This document shows, piece after piece, positions 1 to 7,925 of a stretch of 64,000 nucleotides of DNA (the first letter of the stretch is position 1; every line of letters starts with the position of its first letter). The translations under genes were made by a program, and so were the position numbers. Source of the DNA: Romboutsia lituseburensis (GTDB lineage Bacteria; Bacillota; Clostridia; Peptostreptococcales; Peptostreptococcaceae); the NCBI RefSeq assembly GCF_024723825.1, contig NZ_JANQBQ010000001.1, positions 3,100,001 to 3,164,000 of the forward strand. The letters run 5' to 3'. The notes under the pieces were generated by a model. That model saw nothing but the letters and a program-made list of their open reading frames with translations, was not told the DNA's origin and did not search any database.

Positions 1-539
1 TAAAAAGTTTTTCAAAAATTTTAATGCCTGGTCTTAGAATCGGTATGGTAGAAGTTCCTAATGAATTATTAAAAAAGGTACTTTGGGCAAAATATTCTTC
101 AGATATATCTACTCCAGGATTAATACAAAAATCTATGTATTACTATATGAAATATTTTGATTGGAATGAATATCTAAAATCTGTAGAAAATGTATATTTA
201 GAAAAGTATATATTAACAAAAAAATTAATAAAAGATAAACTAGAAGGAAGATTGAAAGTTAGAAATAGTGATGGTGGTATTAACTTTTTCTTAGAATTAC
301 CTAGAGGATATTTATCACAAGATTTTACTGATTTTATGTTAAATAAAGGAGTGTCAATTCTTCCTGGTACATATTTTTTTGATAATATAATTGATGATAG
401 ATTTTTTAGGATAAATATAGCAAAGTCAAGTATACAAGATTTAGAAAAGGGAATATCTATAATAAGTGATAATTTAGATGGATTTTTTACAGAATATAAA
501 AATATAGCAAAAATAAAAAGTAATAAATTATTTTATTAA
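1..539 (+). CDS. PLP-dependent aminotransferase (MocR/class I-II fold), C-terminal part
   Basis: This is the 3' end of a gene that begins before the window. The reading frame is open from base 3, upstream of the first ATG at 24. It begins with K-SFSKILMPGLRIG, the class I/II aminotransferase signature in which the Lys of SFSK (codon 15-17) forms the Schiff base with pyridoxal phosphate. The rest is the small C-terminal domain, including the GVSILPGTYFF and DRFFRINIA segments that contribute substrate and carboxylate binding. Order and spacing fit MocR/GntR-fused or 2-aminoadipate-type aminotransferases. The substrate, and whether an N-terminal winged helix is fused, cannot be judged because that part is missing. 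Confidence 0.85.
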   Translation, partial: KSFSKILMPGLRIGMVEVPNELLKKVLWAKYSSDISTPGLIQKSMYYYMKYFDWNEYLKSVENVYLEKYILTKKLIKDKLEGRLKVRNSDGGINFFLELPRGYLSQDFTDFMLNKGVSILPGTYFFDNIIDDRFFRINIAKSSIQDLEKGISIISDNLDGFFTEYKNIAKIKSNKLFY

Positions 540-552
540 ATGCAAAAATAAG

Positions 553-591
553 AAAGGAGATTACTTAAGATAACTAGTATATTTTAAGTAG
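553..591 (+). promoter_or_regulatory. SD and hairpin between SD and start codon of the DUF896 gene
   Basis: An SD AAAGGAG lies at 553-559, about 40 nt before the ATG at 600, too far for normal initiation. Between them, 562-572 pairs with 580-590 (11 bp, one G-U, 7-nt loop ACTAGTA). Folding this hairpin leaves about 11 unpaired nucleotides between SD and ATG, a normal distance. No other in-frame start or SD lies closer. The pairing is seen directly; the SD-bridging role is inference. Confidence 0.55.
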
Positions 592-599
592 AACTAAAA

Positions 600-845
600 A
601 TGTTTGATAAGAAAAAATTAGATAGAATAAATGAACTAGCAAAAAAAAATAAGGGTGAGGGATTAATACAAGCGGAGTTAAAAGAGAGAGACGAATTAAG
701 AAAAGAATACTTACAACATTTTAGAGCTCATTTTAAATCAAGATTAGACAATGTTAAAGTTGTTCATTCTCAAGAAGAATATGATGAGTATATGAAAAAT
801 AATCCTCAAGCACAACCTGTAGAGCCAATAATAAAAAAAGATTAA
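600..845 (+). CDS. DUF896 family protein (YnzC-like)
   Basis: An 81-residue protein with the DUF896/UPF0291 helix-hairpin core: RINELAKKNKGEGLIQAEL, then RDELRKEYLQHFRAHF. Family members are small cytosolic helical proteins of unknown biochemical role; B. subtilis YnzC belongs to an SOS-induced operon. The C-terminal third (HSQEEYDEYMKNNPQAQ...) is hydrophilic and variable. The only in-frame start is the ATG at 600, because an in-frame TAA lies about 15 nt upstream. Initiation probably relies on the leader hairpin described separately. It is a free-standing gene between the aminotransferase and the aminopeptidase, transcribed in the same direction. Confidence 0.85.
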   Translation: MFDKKKLDRINELAKKNKGEGLIQAELKERDELRKEYLQHFRAHFKSRLDNVKVVHSQEEYDEYMKNNPQAQPVEPIIKKD

Positions 846-903
846 TAAAAAATTTTTATAATATTGACTTAATATAAAAATAAAAAAAATTTGGAGGGGT
901 AAC

Positions 904-2298
904 ATGGAACTTAAACATGAATTTAGAAATGCATGGGAAGTAGAAAGAAAAAATAATAAAATAGAAAATGTTATGGCTTATTCAAAAGAGTACATGACTT
1001 TCTTAGATAATGGAAAAACTGAAAGAACTTCAGCAAGAGAAATAGTAAAAATAGCTCAACAAAATGGATACATATCAATAGAAGATGCTATAGAAAAAGG
1101 TAGTATAAGCCCTGGAGAAAAAATTTATGCGGTTAATAAAGATAAGGCAGTTGCCTTATTTGTAATGGGTAAAAATAACTTAGAAAAAGGGATGAGGATT
1201 GTAGGAGGACATATAGATGCTCCTAGAATTGATTTAAAACCAAATCCTTTATACCAAGAAGCTAATTTAGGATTTTTCAAAACTCATTACTATGGTGGTA
1301 TAAAAAAATACCAATGGACAGCAACGCCACTTGCTATACATGGAGTAGTTATTTTAAATGATGGTAAAAAAGTAGATATTTGTATTGGAGAAGATGATTC
1401 TGACCCAGTATTTTGCATAACAGACCTTTTAGTTCACTTAGCAGGAGATCAAATGCAAAAGAAGCTAGCTGATGGTATAACAGGAGAAGGGTTAAACTTA
1501 CTTATAGGACATATGCCATTAGAAGATGTTGAAAAAGAAGCGATAGAACAAAATATATTAAAAATGTTAAATGAAAAGTATGGAATGATAGAAGAAGATT
1601 TCCTAAGTGCTGAAATAGAAATAGTACCAGCAGGAAAGGCTCGTGACTTAGGGTTTGACAGATCTATGGTACTAGCATATGGTCATGATGATAGAGTGTG
1701 TTCTTATGGTGCAGTAAAAGCTATAGTAGAAACTGAAAATCCAGAGTATTGTGCGGTAGCTTTATGTGTAGATAAAGAAGAAGTAGGATCACAAGGTAAT
1801 ACAGGGATGCAATCAAAATTCTTTGAAAACGCAGTAGCTGAACTTATTGCTTTAGAAGGAAATTATTGCGATCTAAAAGTAAGAAGATCAATGGCAAATA
1901 CAAAAGTTTTATCAGCTGATGTTTCAGCAGGTTATGATCCTAACTATCCAGATGTATATGAAAAGAGAAATTCTGCATATATGGGTCAAGGAATTGTACT
2001 TAGTAAATATACAGGAGTTAGGGGTAAAAGTGGATGTAATGATGCAAATGCTGAATTTATGGCAGAAGTAAGAAGGATATTCAATAAAGCTGATGTAGTA
2101 TGGCAAACAGCAGAACTTGGTAAGGTAGATCAAGGTGGCGGTGGAACAATCGCATATATTTTAGCTAACTCTGGTGCTGAAGTTATAGATTGTGGCGTAG
2201 GAGTTTTAAATATGCACGCTCCTTATGAAATAGTTTCAAAAGTAGATATATATGAAATGTATAAAGGATATAAAGCATTTTTTAATTTAAATATATAA
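904..2298 (+). CDS. apeB: M18 family zinc aminopeptidase
   Basis: A 464-residue cytosolic metallo-aminopeptidase (aspartyl aminopeptidase family) that removes N-terminal residues from peptides. The metal-site segments are visible in order: GGHIDAPR (His ligand), HDDRVCS (bridging Asp), DKEEVGSQGNTG (catalytic Glu pair), SADVSAGYDP, and a C-terminal His in NMHAPYEIVS. Length matches bacterial M18 enzymes (about 430-470). Start ATG at 904 follows GGAGGGG with normal spacing. A bidirectional terminator follows and the next gene is convergent, so it is probably transcribed alone or with the DUF896 gene. Exact peptide specificity cannot be read from the sequence. Confidence 0.93.
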   Translation: MELKHEFRNAWEVERKNNKIENVMAYSKEYMTFLDNGKTERTSAREIVKIAQQNGYISIEDAIEKGSISPGEKIYAVNKDKAVALFVMGKNNLEKGMRIVGGHIDAPRIDLKPNPLYQEANLGFFKTHYYGGIKKYQWTATPLAIHGVVILNDGKKVDICIGEDDSDPVFCITDLLVHLAGDQMQKKLADGITGEGLNLLIGHMPLEDVEKEAIEQNILKMLNEKYGMIEEDFLSAEIEIVPAGKARDLGFDRSMVLAYGHDDRVCSYGAVKAIVETENPEYCAVALCVDKEEVGSQGNTGMQSKFFENAVAELIALEGNYCDLKVRRSMANTKVLSADVSAGYDPNYPDVYEKRNSAYMGQGIVLSKYTGVRGKSGCNDANAEFMAEVRRIFNKADVVWQTAELGKVDQGGGGTIAYILANSGAEVIDCGVGVLNMHAPYEIVSKVDIYEMYKGYKAFFNLNI

Positions 2299-2302
2299 TT
2301 TT

Positions 2303-2338
2303 AAAAATAGACATTGATTAATCAATGTCTATTTTTTT
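2303..2338. terminator. Bidirectional rho-independent terminator (aminopeptidase / LysR)
   Basis: A perfect 16-bp hairpin (AAAAATAGACATTGAT, loop TA, complementary arm) with T-runs on both strands. The last codons of the convergent LysR gene lie inside the right arm. Confidence 0.9.
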
Positions 2339-3236
2339 CTAATTCAAAGTACTCACATAATTTAGTTAAAAATTTATCTTCTAAAGGATTAAAAATTTTC
2401 TTCTTAGAATAAACAAAGTAGAACTTTCTTTTAAATTCTATATTATTTATTTTATAATACCTTATTTTATTGGAGTTTAAATAATCTATACATGAAGCAT
2501 ATGATATAAATGAAACTCCTAATCCTAATCGTACCATTTCTTTTATAGACTCATTAGATTCTACATGAGCTAAAATGCTTAACTTATCAATTGAAAAATT
2601 ATTTTGTTTAAGTGTATTCACGATTAAATTTCTAGTTCCAGATCCTTCTTTTCTCATAATAAGCTTTAAGTTTGTTAATTCATTTATATCTATAGAACCA
2701 TTTATATTAGGTAGCTCTAAATTAAAAGGAGTAATTAGAACTAATTCATCATCAATTAAGTCCATATATTCAATTTGAGTATTGTTTATTTTAGATCCCA
2801 CAAGCCCAAAACTTACTCTTTCGTTAAGTATTTCTGATATAGCATACTGAGAATCATAGTGGCTAATGCTAAATTTAACATCTGGATAAGTAGAAGAAAA
2901 ACTTTTTAAAAAATTAGGAAGTATGTAAGTTTCAGGTATAGAACTACAAGCAAGGTCTATTATACCTTCTATTTTTCCTGCATATTCTTTTATATCATAT
3001 ACTGCTTTTTTACAATTATTCAATATATATATAGCGTGATTATAAAGTATCTCACCTGATTTTGTTAATGTTATGTTTTTATTATTTCTATTAACTAAAA
3101 TAGTATCTAGTTCTTTTTCTAAATTTTGAATATGAGAACTAACTGTAGGCTGTGTTAAAAATAGTTCTCTAGCAGCTTTAGAAAAACTTTGATGCTTAGA
3201 AACTGCAACGAAAACTTCAAGTTGTTTAAAGTCCAT
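2322..3236 (-). CDS. LysR-family transcriptional regulator
   Basis: A 304-residue LTTR. The N-terminal winged helix-turn-helix covers about residues 1-60 (MDFKQLEVFVAVSKHQSFSK, then LFLTQPTVSSHIQNLEKEL), followed by a periplasmic-binding-protein-like effector domain (about 90-295). SD GGGAGAGGG precedes the ATG (minus strand, 3236). The effector domain resembles, by my recollection, the clostridial group called selenium-metabolism-associated LysR regulators (IDLACSSIPETYILPNFL, VGSKI). That assignment is inference; selD is about 60 kb away. A nearly symmetrical element GATAT...ATATC at 3254-3275 overlaps its own -10 (ATTATA at 3268-3273), compatible with autoregulation. Confidence 0.9.
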   Translation of the reverse strand: MDFKQLEVFVAVSKHQSFSKAARELFLTQPTVSSHIQNLEKELDTILVNRNNKNITLTKSGEILYNHAIYILNNCKKAVYDIKEYAGKIEGIIDLACSSIPETYILPNFLKSFSSTYPDVKFSISHYDSQYAISEILNERVSFGLVGSKINNTQIEYMDLIDDELVLITPFNLELPNINGSIDINELTNLKLIMRKEGSGTRNLIVNTLKQNNFSIDKLSILAHVESNESIKEMVRLGLGVSFISYASCIDYLNSNKIRYYKINNIEFKRKFYFVYSKKKIFNPLEDKFLTKLCEYFELEKNRH

Positions 3237-3549
3237 TATTACCCTCTCCCTTTGATATTATATAAGTATTATATCACACATAAAATTTAAAATATCTGTA
3301 AATAGGATATATAGGTTTTTGATTAATACATAATAATTTGATATAATAGTACTATCTATATGTAATTATTTTACATAATTGGGAAATAACTAGAGATTCT
3401 ATTACAAAAATATTACAAAATAGCCCTATTTATTATTAAGATATAACAAATAGTATATAATTTATATAAGGCAAGGAATATCTTTATTTAATAAGAATGG
3501 TACTTTAGATTATATAAATATTTAAATCAACGGGAGGAGGTCTGTAAAT
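3237..3549. other. Divergent intergenic region between LysR and lipoprotein genes
   Basis: 313 bp without a supportable ORF. It holds the minus-strand -10 of the LysR gene, a good plus-strand promoter at 3319-3347, a small palindrome at 3359-3377 and an AT-rich leader of about 190 nt up to the lipoprotein SD (GGGAGGAGG, about 3532-3540). Confidence 0.7.
3319..3347 (+). promoter_or_regulatory. SigA-type promoter upstream of lipoprotein gene
   Basis: TTGATT (3319-3324), 17-bp spacer, TATAAT (3342-3347). A 7-bp inverted repeat, TATGTAA-N5-TTACATA (3359-3377), lies just after the expected start site, where an operator could sit. The distance to the ATG at 3550 implies a leader of about 195 nt; a weaker TATAAT near 3454 may serve as an alternative. 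Confidence 0.6.
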
Positions 3550-4281
3550 ATGGATTTAAAAAGGACATTTATGACTAGCATTGTTGTATTAAGTATATTT
3601 GTTACGGGATGTAATAAAAATAGTGCTAAAGAAGATGTTTCTATAGAAGACGAAGCAACTCAACAAAGGATGATGACAAAAGTTCAAAATGATGTCAATG
3701 AAATAATGGATAAAGACTATGAATATGTTATAAATAATATGGGACAGCCATATTGCACGACATATTATATCGATATGGATAATGTAAGTAATTTAGAGAA
3801 TATGGATGAAACAGATAACTTAAGACTTATATATCCTAAGTATACAGCTGAAGATGAGTTTGAAGGTAGTGCTTTATATATAGAAATAAAGGATGATAAA
3901 GTTGTAGAAGTTCAGACATATGAGTTTTCTGAAAATGATATAAAGTCAGAAAACGTAAGTGATGATATAGATATAATAGTAGATCAGTATAATGAATCAT
4001 CATATTTACCGTTAAGTAAAGTAGAAGGCATTGATTTTAGTAAATTTGAAGGTAAATCTATAGATTCACTATATGAAGTAGTAGGAGATGGCATGTATAA
4101 TGTAGAAGCGTATGATAAATCTAGAAATCAATACGTGGAAGCATATGCATTAATTGATAATGGTGGTCAAATAAATAAAATACTAACTGTTTTTGGAGAT
4201 AATGGAAAAATTGAAAAAATTGATATTGTAGATAAAGACAAAACAATGGATTTAGCTCAAAAGTATTTGTATAATTATTAA
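3550..4281 (+). CDS. Hypothetical lipoprotein
   Basis: A 243-residue predicted lipoprotein: basic start, hydrophobic segment MTSIVVLSIFVTGC, and a lipobox VTG|C with the lipidated Cys near residue 21. The mature part is acidic and has two similar halves, each with a GxPYxxxxYxID- or VVGDGMYNVEAYD-like segment followed by a strand-rich stretch ending in a D/N-rich turn. This could be a tandem beta-alpha fold of the kind found in small clostridial surface lipoproteins; I do not recognise a named family. Very strong SD (GGGAGGAGG). Flanked by its own promoter and terminator, so monocistronic. Role unknown. Confidence 0.8.
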   Translation: MDLKRTFMTSIVVLSIFVTGCNKNSAKEDVSIEDEATQQRMMTKVQNDVNEIMDKDYEYVINNMGQPYCTTYYIDMDNVSNLENMDETDNLRLIYPKYTAEDEFEGSALYIEIKDDKVVEVQTYEFSENDIKSENVSDDIDIIVDQYNESSYLPLSKVEGIDFSKFEGKSIDSLYEVVGDGMYNVEAYDKSRNQYVEAYALIDNGGQINKILTVFGDNGKIEKIDIVDKDKTMDLAQKYLYNY

Positions 4282-4308
4282 AGCTATAATTAAAAATTAT
4301 AGCTTTTT
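4281..4308 (+). terminator. Rho-independent terminator
   Basis: Hairpin AAGCTATAAT-TAAAA-ATTATAGCTT followed by TTTT, starting at the stop codon of the lipoprotein gene. Confidence 0.9.
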
Positions 4309-4381
4309 TGGTTTAAGAATATATTGTTTAAAAATTCATAGGTTATTTATTTGAGTAATAAATAATATTTTTTTGGATAAA

Positions 4382-4422
4382 TTAATCTTAGAGAATAAAT
4401 TTTTCTAGGAGGCATAGATTAA
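4382..4422 (+). promoter_or_regulatory. Leader hairpin displaying the SD in a bulge
   Basis: 4382-4388 (TTAATCT) pairs with 4416-4422 (AGATTAA), and directly stacked on it 4389-4395 pairs with 4401-4407 (one G-U, 5-nt loop). The 8 unpaired bases on the 3' side, 4408-4415, are GGAGGCAT, the SD of the next gene. The ATG (4424) follows immediately. Pairing is seen directly; regulatory function is inferred. Confidence 0.5.
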
Positions 4423-4423
4423 G

Positions 4424-4606
4424 ATGGACAATAATAAGAATAGACTAAAAGACAGACCAAAATCAAAAGCTGAGATGAGAAAAATGTACTTCGAACATGG
4501 GTCAGAGCTAGGAATAAAAGATGGATTACATGTAGGTGCTAAAGATAGTGGTACAAATAGAACTAAAACAGAAAAATTATATAATAAAGTAAAAAAAGAG
4601 GATTAA
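4424..4606 (+). CDS. Small hydrophilic protein of unknown function
   Basis: A 60-residue, highly charged, Cys-free protein (KDRPKSKAEMRKMYFEHGSELGIKDGLHVGAKDSG...). It has no membrane segment or signal peptide. An amphipathic helix is likely around residues 12-30, followed by a Gly/Asp-rich loop. The small size and basic composition recall minor spore-core proteins, but I see no diagnostic SASP motif, so no function is assigned. SD GGAGG lies 10 nt before ATG in a structured leader, and a perfect 16-bp terminator follows, so it is an independently controlled monocistronic gene. That context, rather than similarity, is the evidence that it is real. Confidence 0.7.
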   Translation: MDNNKNRLKDRPKSKAEMRKMYFEHGSELGIKDGLHVGAKDSGTNRTKTEKLYNKVKKED

Positions 4607-4620
4607 TAAATTCATTTAAA

Positions 4621-4655
4621 AATAAAAGCAGCTAAATTTAGCTGCTTTTATTTTT
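4621..4655. terminator. Rho-independent terminator
   Basis: Perfect palindrome AATAAAAGCAGCTAAA / TTTAGCTGCTTTTATT followed by TTT. Confidence 0.92.
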
Positions 4656-4810
4656 AACTTAGTAAAAATTAAAATAATTAGAATAAGTATAAATTTAATT
4701 TGTCGAAAAAGTTTATACCTAAAAAATAATATTATTATTTAACTTTTAAGATATAAAAAATCATATAAGGTATAATAGTAAAGACAAAATAATATAGAGG
4801 AGATATATTT

Positions 4811-5686
4811 ATGTTAGATAAAGTAATTTTAGGAGGATCAGCAATACTAGGCATCGCTGGAATATGTTTATACGAAACTAATTCAATTGAAATCAATAAA
4901 TATGAAATAAAAAATAAAAAAATACCTAAAGAATTTCATAATTATAAAATAGTTCAAATTAGTGACTTACATAATAAAAGTTTTGGTAAAGATAATTACA
5001 AATTAATAAAAAAAATAGATGCTTTAAAGCCAGATGCTATATTTATTACAGGTGATTTGGTTGAAGGAGAAAATAAAAATTATAAAGTAGCGTTAGATTT
5101 AGTAGACGCCTTGAGTTTAAAATATCCAATATATCATATTATAGGAAACCATGAACAAAAATCATTGAATAAAAAACATAGAGAATTATATAAAGATTAT
5201 TTTAAACAACTATATAATAAAAAAATAATTAATTTAGATAATGATAAAATCACAATAAATAGGGGAGATAGCTATATAAATTTATATGGGTTAGTTGTTC
5301 CTTTAGAGTATTATCCATATTTTTTTAGTAACTATAAAAATAAAAACAAACCTTTAGGGAGTAACTTTATGAATGATAATCTAGGGAAAATTAATGATAA
5401 TGAATATAATATTTTATTAGCACATAATCCATTTTTCTTTGAAGAATACTCTAAGTGGGGAGCTGATTTAATTTTATCAGGTCACGTGCATGGAGGTATA
5501 ATAAGAATACCTTATTTAGGAGGAGTACTTTCGCCTAGCCGAGAATTTTTCCCTAAATACGACTTAGGAGAATATAAGGAAAATTCATCTACCATGCTAT
5601 TAAGCAAAGGGCTTGGGGGTTCTAAGGTTTTAGTTAGATTAAATTGTAAACCTGAAATAGTACAAATAACTTTAAAAAATAAATAA
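4811..5686 (+). CDS. Calcineurin-like metallophosphoesterase (YkuE/YaeI-like)
   Basis: A 291-residue membrane-anchored phosphoesterase. One N-terminal hydrophobic segment (residues 6-22) is followed by all metallophosphatase blocks in order: ISDLHNKSFG (Asp/His), FITGDLVEG (Asp), IIGNHEQ (Asn/His), an isolated His in LLAHNP, and LSGHVHGG (two His). These bind the di-metal centre. Relatives include YaeI/YkuE, some acting on UDP-diacylglucosamine-like or other phosphodiesters; the substrate here is unknown. SD GAGGAG before ATG 4811, with a -10 TATAAT candidate at 4771-4776. Ends in a strong bidirectional terminator facing the convergent permease gene. Confidence 0.88.
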   Translation: MLDKVILGGSAILGIAGICLYETNSIEINKYEIKNKKIPKEFHNYKIVQISDLHNKSFGKDNYKLIKKIDALKPDAIFITGDLVEGENKNYKVALDLVDALSLKYPIYHIIGNHEQKSLNKKHRELYKDYFKQLYNKKIINLDNDKITINRGDSYINLYGLVVPLEYYPYFFSNYKNKNKPLGSNFMNDNLGKINDNEYNILLAHNPFFFEEYSKWGADLILSGHVHGGIIRIPYLGGVLSPSREFFPKYDLGEYKENSSTMLLSKGLGGSKVLVRLNCKPEIVQITLKNK

Positions 5687-5687
5687 A

Positions 5688-5733
5688 AATAAGCTAAAAA
5701 GATTTAGTTTTTACTAAATCTTTTTAGCTTATT
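5688..5733. terminator. Bidirectional terminator (phosphoesterase / permease)
   Basis: A perfect 21-bp stem with a TTTT loop; arms begin AATAAGCTAAAAAG and end with the reverse complement. It serves both convergent genes. Confidence 0.92.
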
Positions 5734-5744
5734 AAATTAAATAT

Positions 5745-7175
5745 TTATTTATTAGCTTTGGTATAAACTAAATTTACTTTATCCAAAGGAATGACTTTAG
5801 TTCTATGTTTAATTTTATATCCAATATATAGGGCTAAAAATAAAGGGATACCTATATAAGAAGCTATTAAATTCTTCCAATCAATTCCACTTGGTGTTAT
5901 ACAAGAATATCCTTGACCTATAATAATTATAATACACATTAAAAGTGCTAATATTGGTCCAAAAGGATACCATTTAGCTTTAAATTTTAATTCTTTTAAA
6001 TCATGACCTTGATGGATATAGGCTTTTCTAAATCTATAGTGGCAAATAGCTATACCGACCCAAGCTATAAAGCCAGCTAGACCAGATGCAGCAACCAACC
6101 AAACATAAACTGTACTCTCTGCAAATATCCCAGTCAAGAAGCAAGCAGAGGCTACTAAAGTTGTTAAAATAAGAGCATTTACCGGGACTCCTCTGTTGTT
6201 AGTTTTTGCAAAAATCTTAGGAGCAAGTCCTTCTGTAGCCATTGAATAAAGCATTCTAGTAGAGGCATACATACCAGAATTTCCAGCAGATAATACAGAA
6301 GTAAGTATAATAGCATTCATAATAGATGCAGCTCCAGCAATTCCAGCTTTTTCAAAAACCATAGTAAATGGGCTTTCTGAAACACCTGCTTGAGTAAAAG
6401 GTATTATAGCACCTAAAACGATGATAGTTCCTAGGTAGAAGATTAATATTCTCCAAAATATAGATTTAACTGCTTTTGGAATGGTTTTTTCCGGATTTTC
6501 ACTTTCACCAGCAGCAACTCCAATAAGTTCTGTTCCTTGGAATGAAAAGCCTGCAACTAAAAAAATAGCAAATATTGACTTTATTCCGCTGTGAAATGGT
6601 CCGTCATCTATAAAGTAATTGTGAAATCCTATATTGTCTGAACCCATTATACCCAAAATCATTAAAAATCCTATTATTAAAAATATAATTACAGTAACTA
6701 CTTTTATTCCTGCAAACCAATATTCAGACTCACCATACGCCTTTGCAGATAAAAAGTTTAAACTCACAATTATAAATAAAAATATTATACTCCAATAAAA
6801 TCCAGGAATATTAGGAAACCAATATTTCATTATTAAAGATCCTGCAACCATTTCAGCGGCTATTGTTATAGCCCAGTTATACCAGTAATTCCATCCAAGT
6901 GCGAAACCTAGTGCAGGGTCTATGAACTTTGTAGCATATGAGCTAAATGAACCGGATATAGGCATATATGTTGCCATTTCACCTAAACTAGTTATTAAAA
7001 AATACACCATTATACCTATAAGGCCATAGGCTACTAATGCACCTCCTGGACCTGCTTGATTAAGAGTATCTCCCATAGCAAGAAATATACCTGTTCCTAT
7101 AGATCCACCTAAAGCAATCATATTTAAGTGTCTTGCTTTTAAACATCTTTTTAAATCATGATTTTGTTCACTCAT
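5745..7175 (-). CDS. lysP: Amino acid permease, lysine-specific type (APC superfamily)
   Basis: A 476-residue permease of the APC/AAT family with 12 predicted membrane helices. The start (RHLNMIALGGSIGTGIFLAMG) and the GPGGALVAYGLIGIMVYFLITSLGEMA block are typical of LysP-type permeases, including the unwound TM1 motif GSIGTG. It imports amino acid with protons across the cytoplasmic membrane. The substrate call, lysine, rests mainly on the lysine riboswitch in its leader (7325-7500), which fits LysP similarity. SD AAGGAGG precedes ATG on the minus strand. Monocistronic between a bidirectional terminator and its own promoter. Confidence 0.92.
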   Translation of the reverse strand: MSEQNHDLKRCLKARHLNMIALGGSIGTGIFLAMGDTLNQAGPGGALVAYGLIGIMVYFLITSLGEMATYMPISGSFSSYATKFIDPALGFALGWNYWYNWAITIAAEMVAGSLIMKYWFPNIPGFYWSIIFLFIIVSLNFLSAKAYGESEYWFAGIKVVTVIIFLIIGFLMILGIMGSDNIGFHNYFIDDGPFHSGIKSIFAIFLVAGFSFQGTELIGVAAGESENPEKTIPKAVKSIFWRILIFYLGTIIVLGAIIPFTQAGVSESPFTMVFEKAGIAGAASIMNAIILTSVLSAGNSGMYASTRMLYSMATEGLAPKIFAKTNNRGVPVNALILTTLVASACFLTGIFAESTVYVWLVAASGLAGFIAWVGIAICHYRFRKAYIHQGHDLKELKFKAKWYPFGPILALLMCIIIIIGQGYSCITPSGIDWKNLIASYIGIPLFLALYIGYKIKHRTKVIPLDKVNLVYTKANK

Positions 7176-7243
7176 TTAAATTTTCCTCCTTATGGTATCA
7201 ATTATAAATAAGTAACTAAGATAATAAAAATTTTTCTAACAAT

Positions 7244-7275
7244 AAAAAAGCCATGAGACTATGCCCATGACTTTA
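7244..7275 (-). terminator. Riboswitch expression-platform terminator of lysP
   Basis: On the minus strand, AGTCATG...CATGGCT (one G-U) is followed by a T6 run, located between the lysine aptamer and the lysP SD. Lysine binding is expected to favour this terminator. Confidence 0.85.
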
Positions 7276-7324
7276 TACGAAAAGATCATACTAAAAAAGT
7301 ATGAATATACCGTACGTTTTCATT

Positions 7325-7500
7325 GAAAATAGCTCTCCACAAAAATGTGACAGTCTTATATATATTCTATACAAGCCCAGCAAATAGTATTAAAGCTATT
7401 AACTATTTACTTCGGCAAAACTTCCTTTCATACTACTTCATTGAGCTTACCTCCATAATATTACTTTTAAGTTTCGCGCCTCTATCTCAGTTATCTACTT
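7325..7500 (-). promoter_or_regulatory. Lysine riboswitch (L-box)
   Basis: Reading the minus strand, the conserved L-box blocks appear in order: GATAGAGGCGCGAA, GGAAGTTTTGCCGAAGT, TGCTGGGCTTGT, and GACTGTCACATTTTTGTGGA followed by GAGCTA. These are the signature core and the P4/P5 loop sequences of the lysine aptamer. It sits between a good promoter and a terminator in front of an APC permease, so it should switch lysP off when lysine is plentiful. Confidence 0.95.
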
Positions 7501-7510
7501 GTTGTATACT

Positions 7511-7538
7511 ATTATAAATCAAATTTTAAATAAGTCAA
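7511..7538 (-). promoter_or_regulatory. Promoter of the lysP transcript
   Basis: On the minus strand: TTGACT (7538-7533), 16-bp spacer, TATAAT (7516-7511), just ahead of the riboswitch. Confidence 0.8.
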
Positions 7539-7659
7539 TATCAACTACAATAATATAAATTTTTATTTATATATATATCTATATTTATTACAGTAATTTT
7601 AATACTTTATTTTATTTCTCAATTAATATTAACGGATTTAGTATTTTAGGGTACAATAA

Positions 7660-7689
7660 AAGAGTTACAACTATTAGTTGTAACTCTTA
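7660..7689. terminator. Terminator of tRNA-Leu(CAA)
   Basis: Hairpin AAGAGTTACAACT / AGTTGTAACTCTT with a 3-nt loop and T-rich flank, immediately 3' of the tRNA on the minus strand. Confidence 0.88.
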
Positions 7690-7696
7690 AAAATAT

Positions 7697-7782
7697 TGGT
7701 GCCGGATATGGGACTTGAACCCATACGGTATTGCTACCAACGGATTTTGAGTCCGTCGCGTCTGCCATTCCACCAATCCGGC
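7697..7782 (-). tRNA. tRNA-Leu (anticodon CAA)
   Basis: An 86-nt class II tRNA on the minus strand. The 7-bp acceptor GCCGGAT/ATCCGGC, discriminator A, encoded CCA, D-arm with GG, anticodon stem ACGGA/TCCGT with loop CTCAAAA (anticodon CAA, reads UUG), long variable arm and T-loop TTCAAGT are all intact. It has its own promoter and terminator. Confidence 0.97.
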
Positions 7783-7802
7783 AAAATATGGAATATAATT
7801 AT

Positions 7803-7831
7803 ATTATAACAATATAATTAAACGTTTGCAA
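7803..7831 (-). promoter_or_regulatory. Promoter of tRNA-Leu(CAA)
   Basis: On the minus strand: TTGCAA (7831-7826), 17-bp spacer, TATAAT (7808-7803), about 20 nt upstream of the mature tRNA end. Confidence 0.75.
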
Positions 7832-7925
7832 CATATTTAATGTTAATATAATTTCAAAATTATGGTAATATTAAATAATAACGTATTAGCTTATAAAAAT
7901 AAAAAGCTTAGCAGGAGTGATAAAT

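Noticed and set aside
7323-7517. 64-residue plus-strand ORF
   Set aside because: It lies wholly on the antisense strand of the lysine riboswitch, has no SD, and its sequence is explained by aptamer conservation.
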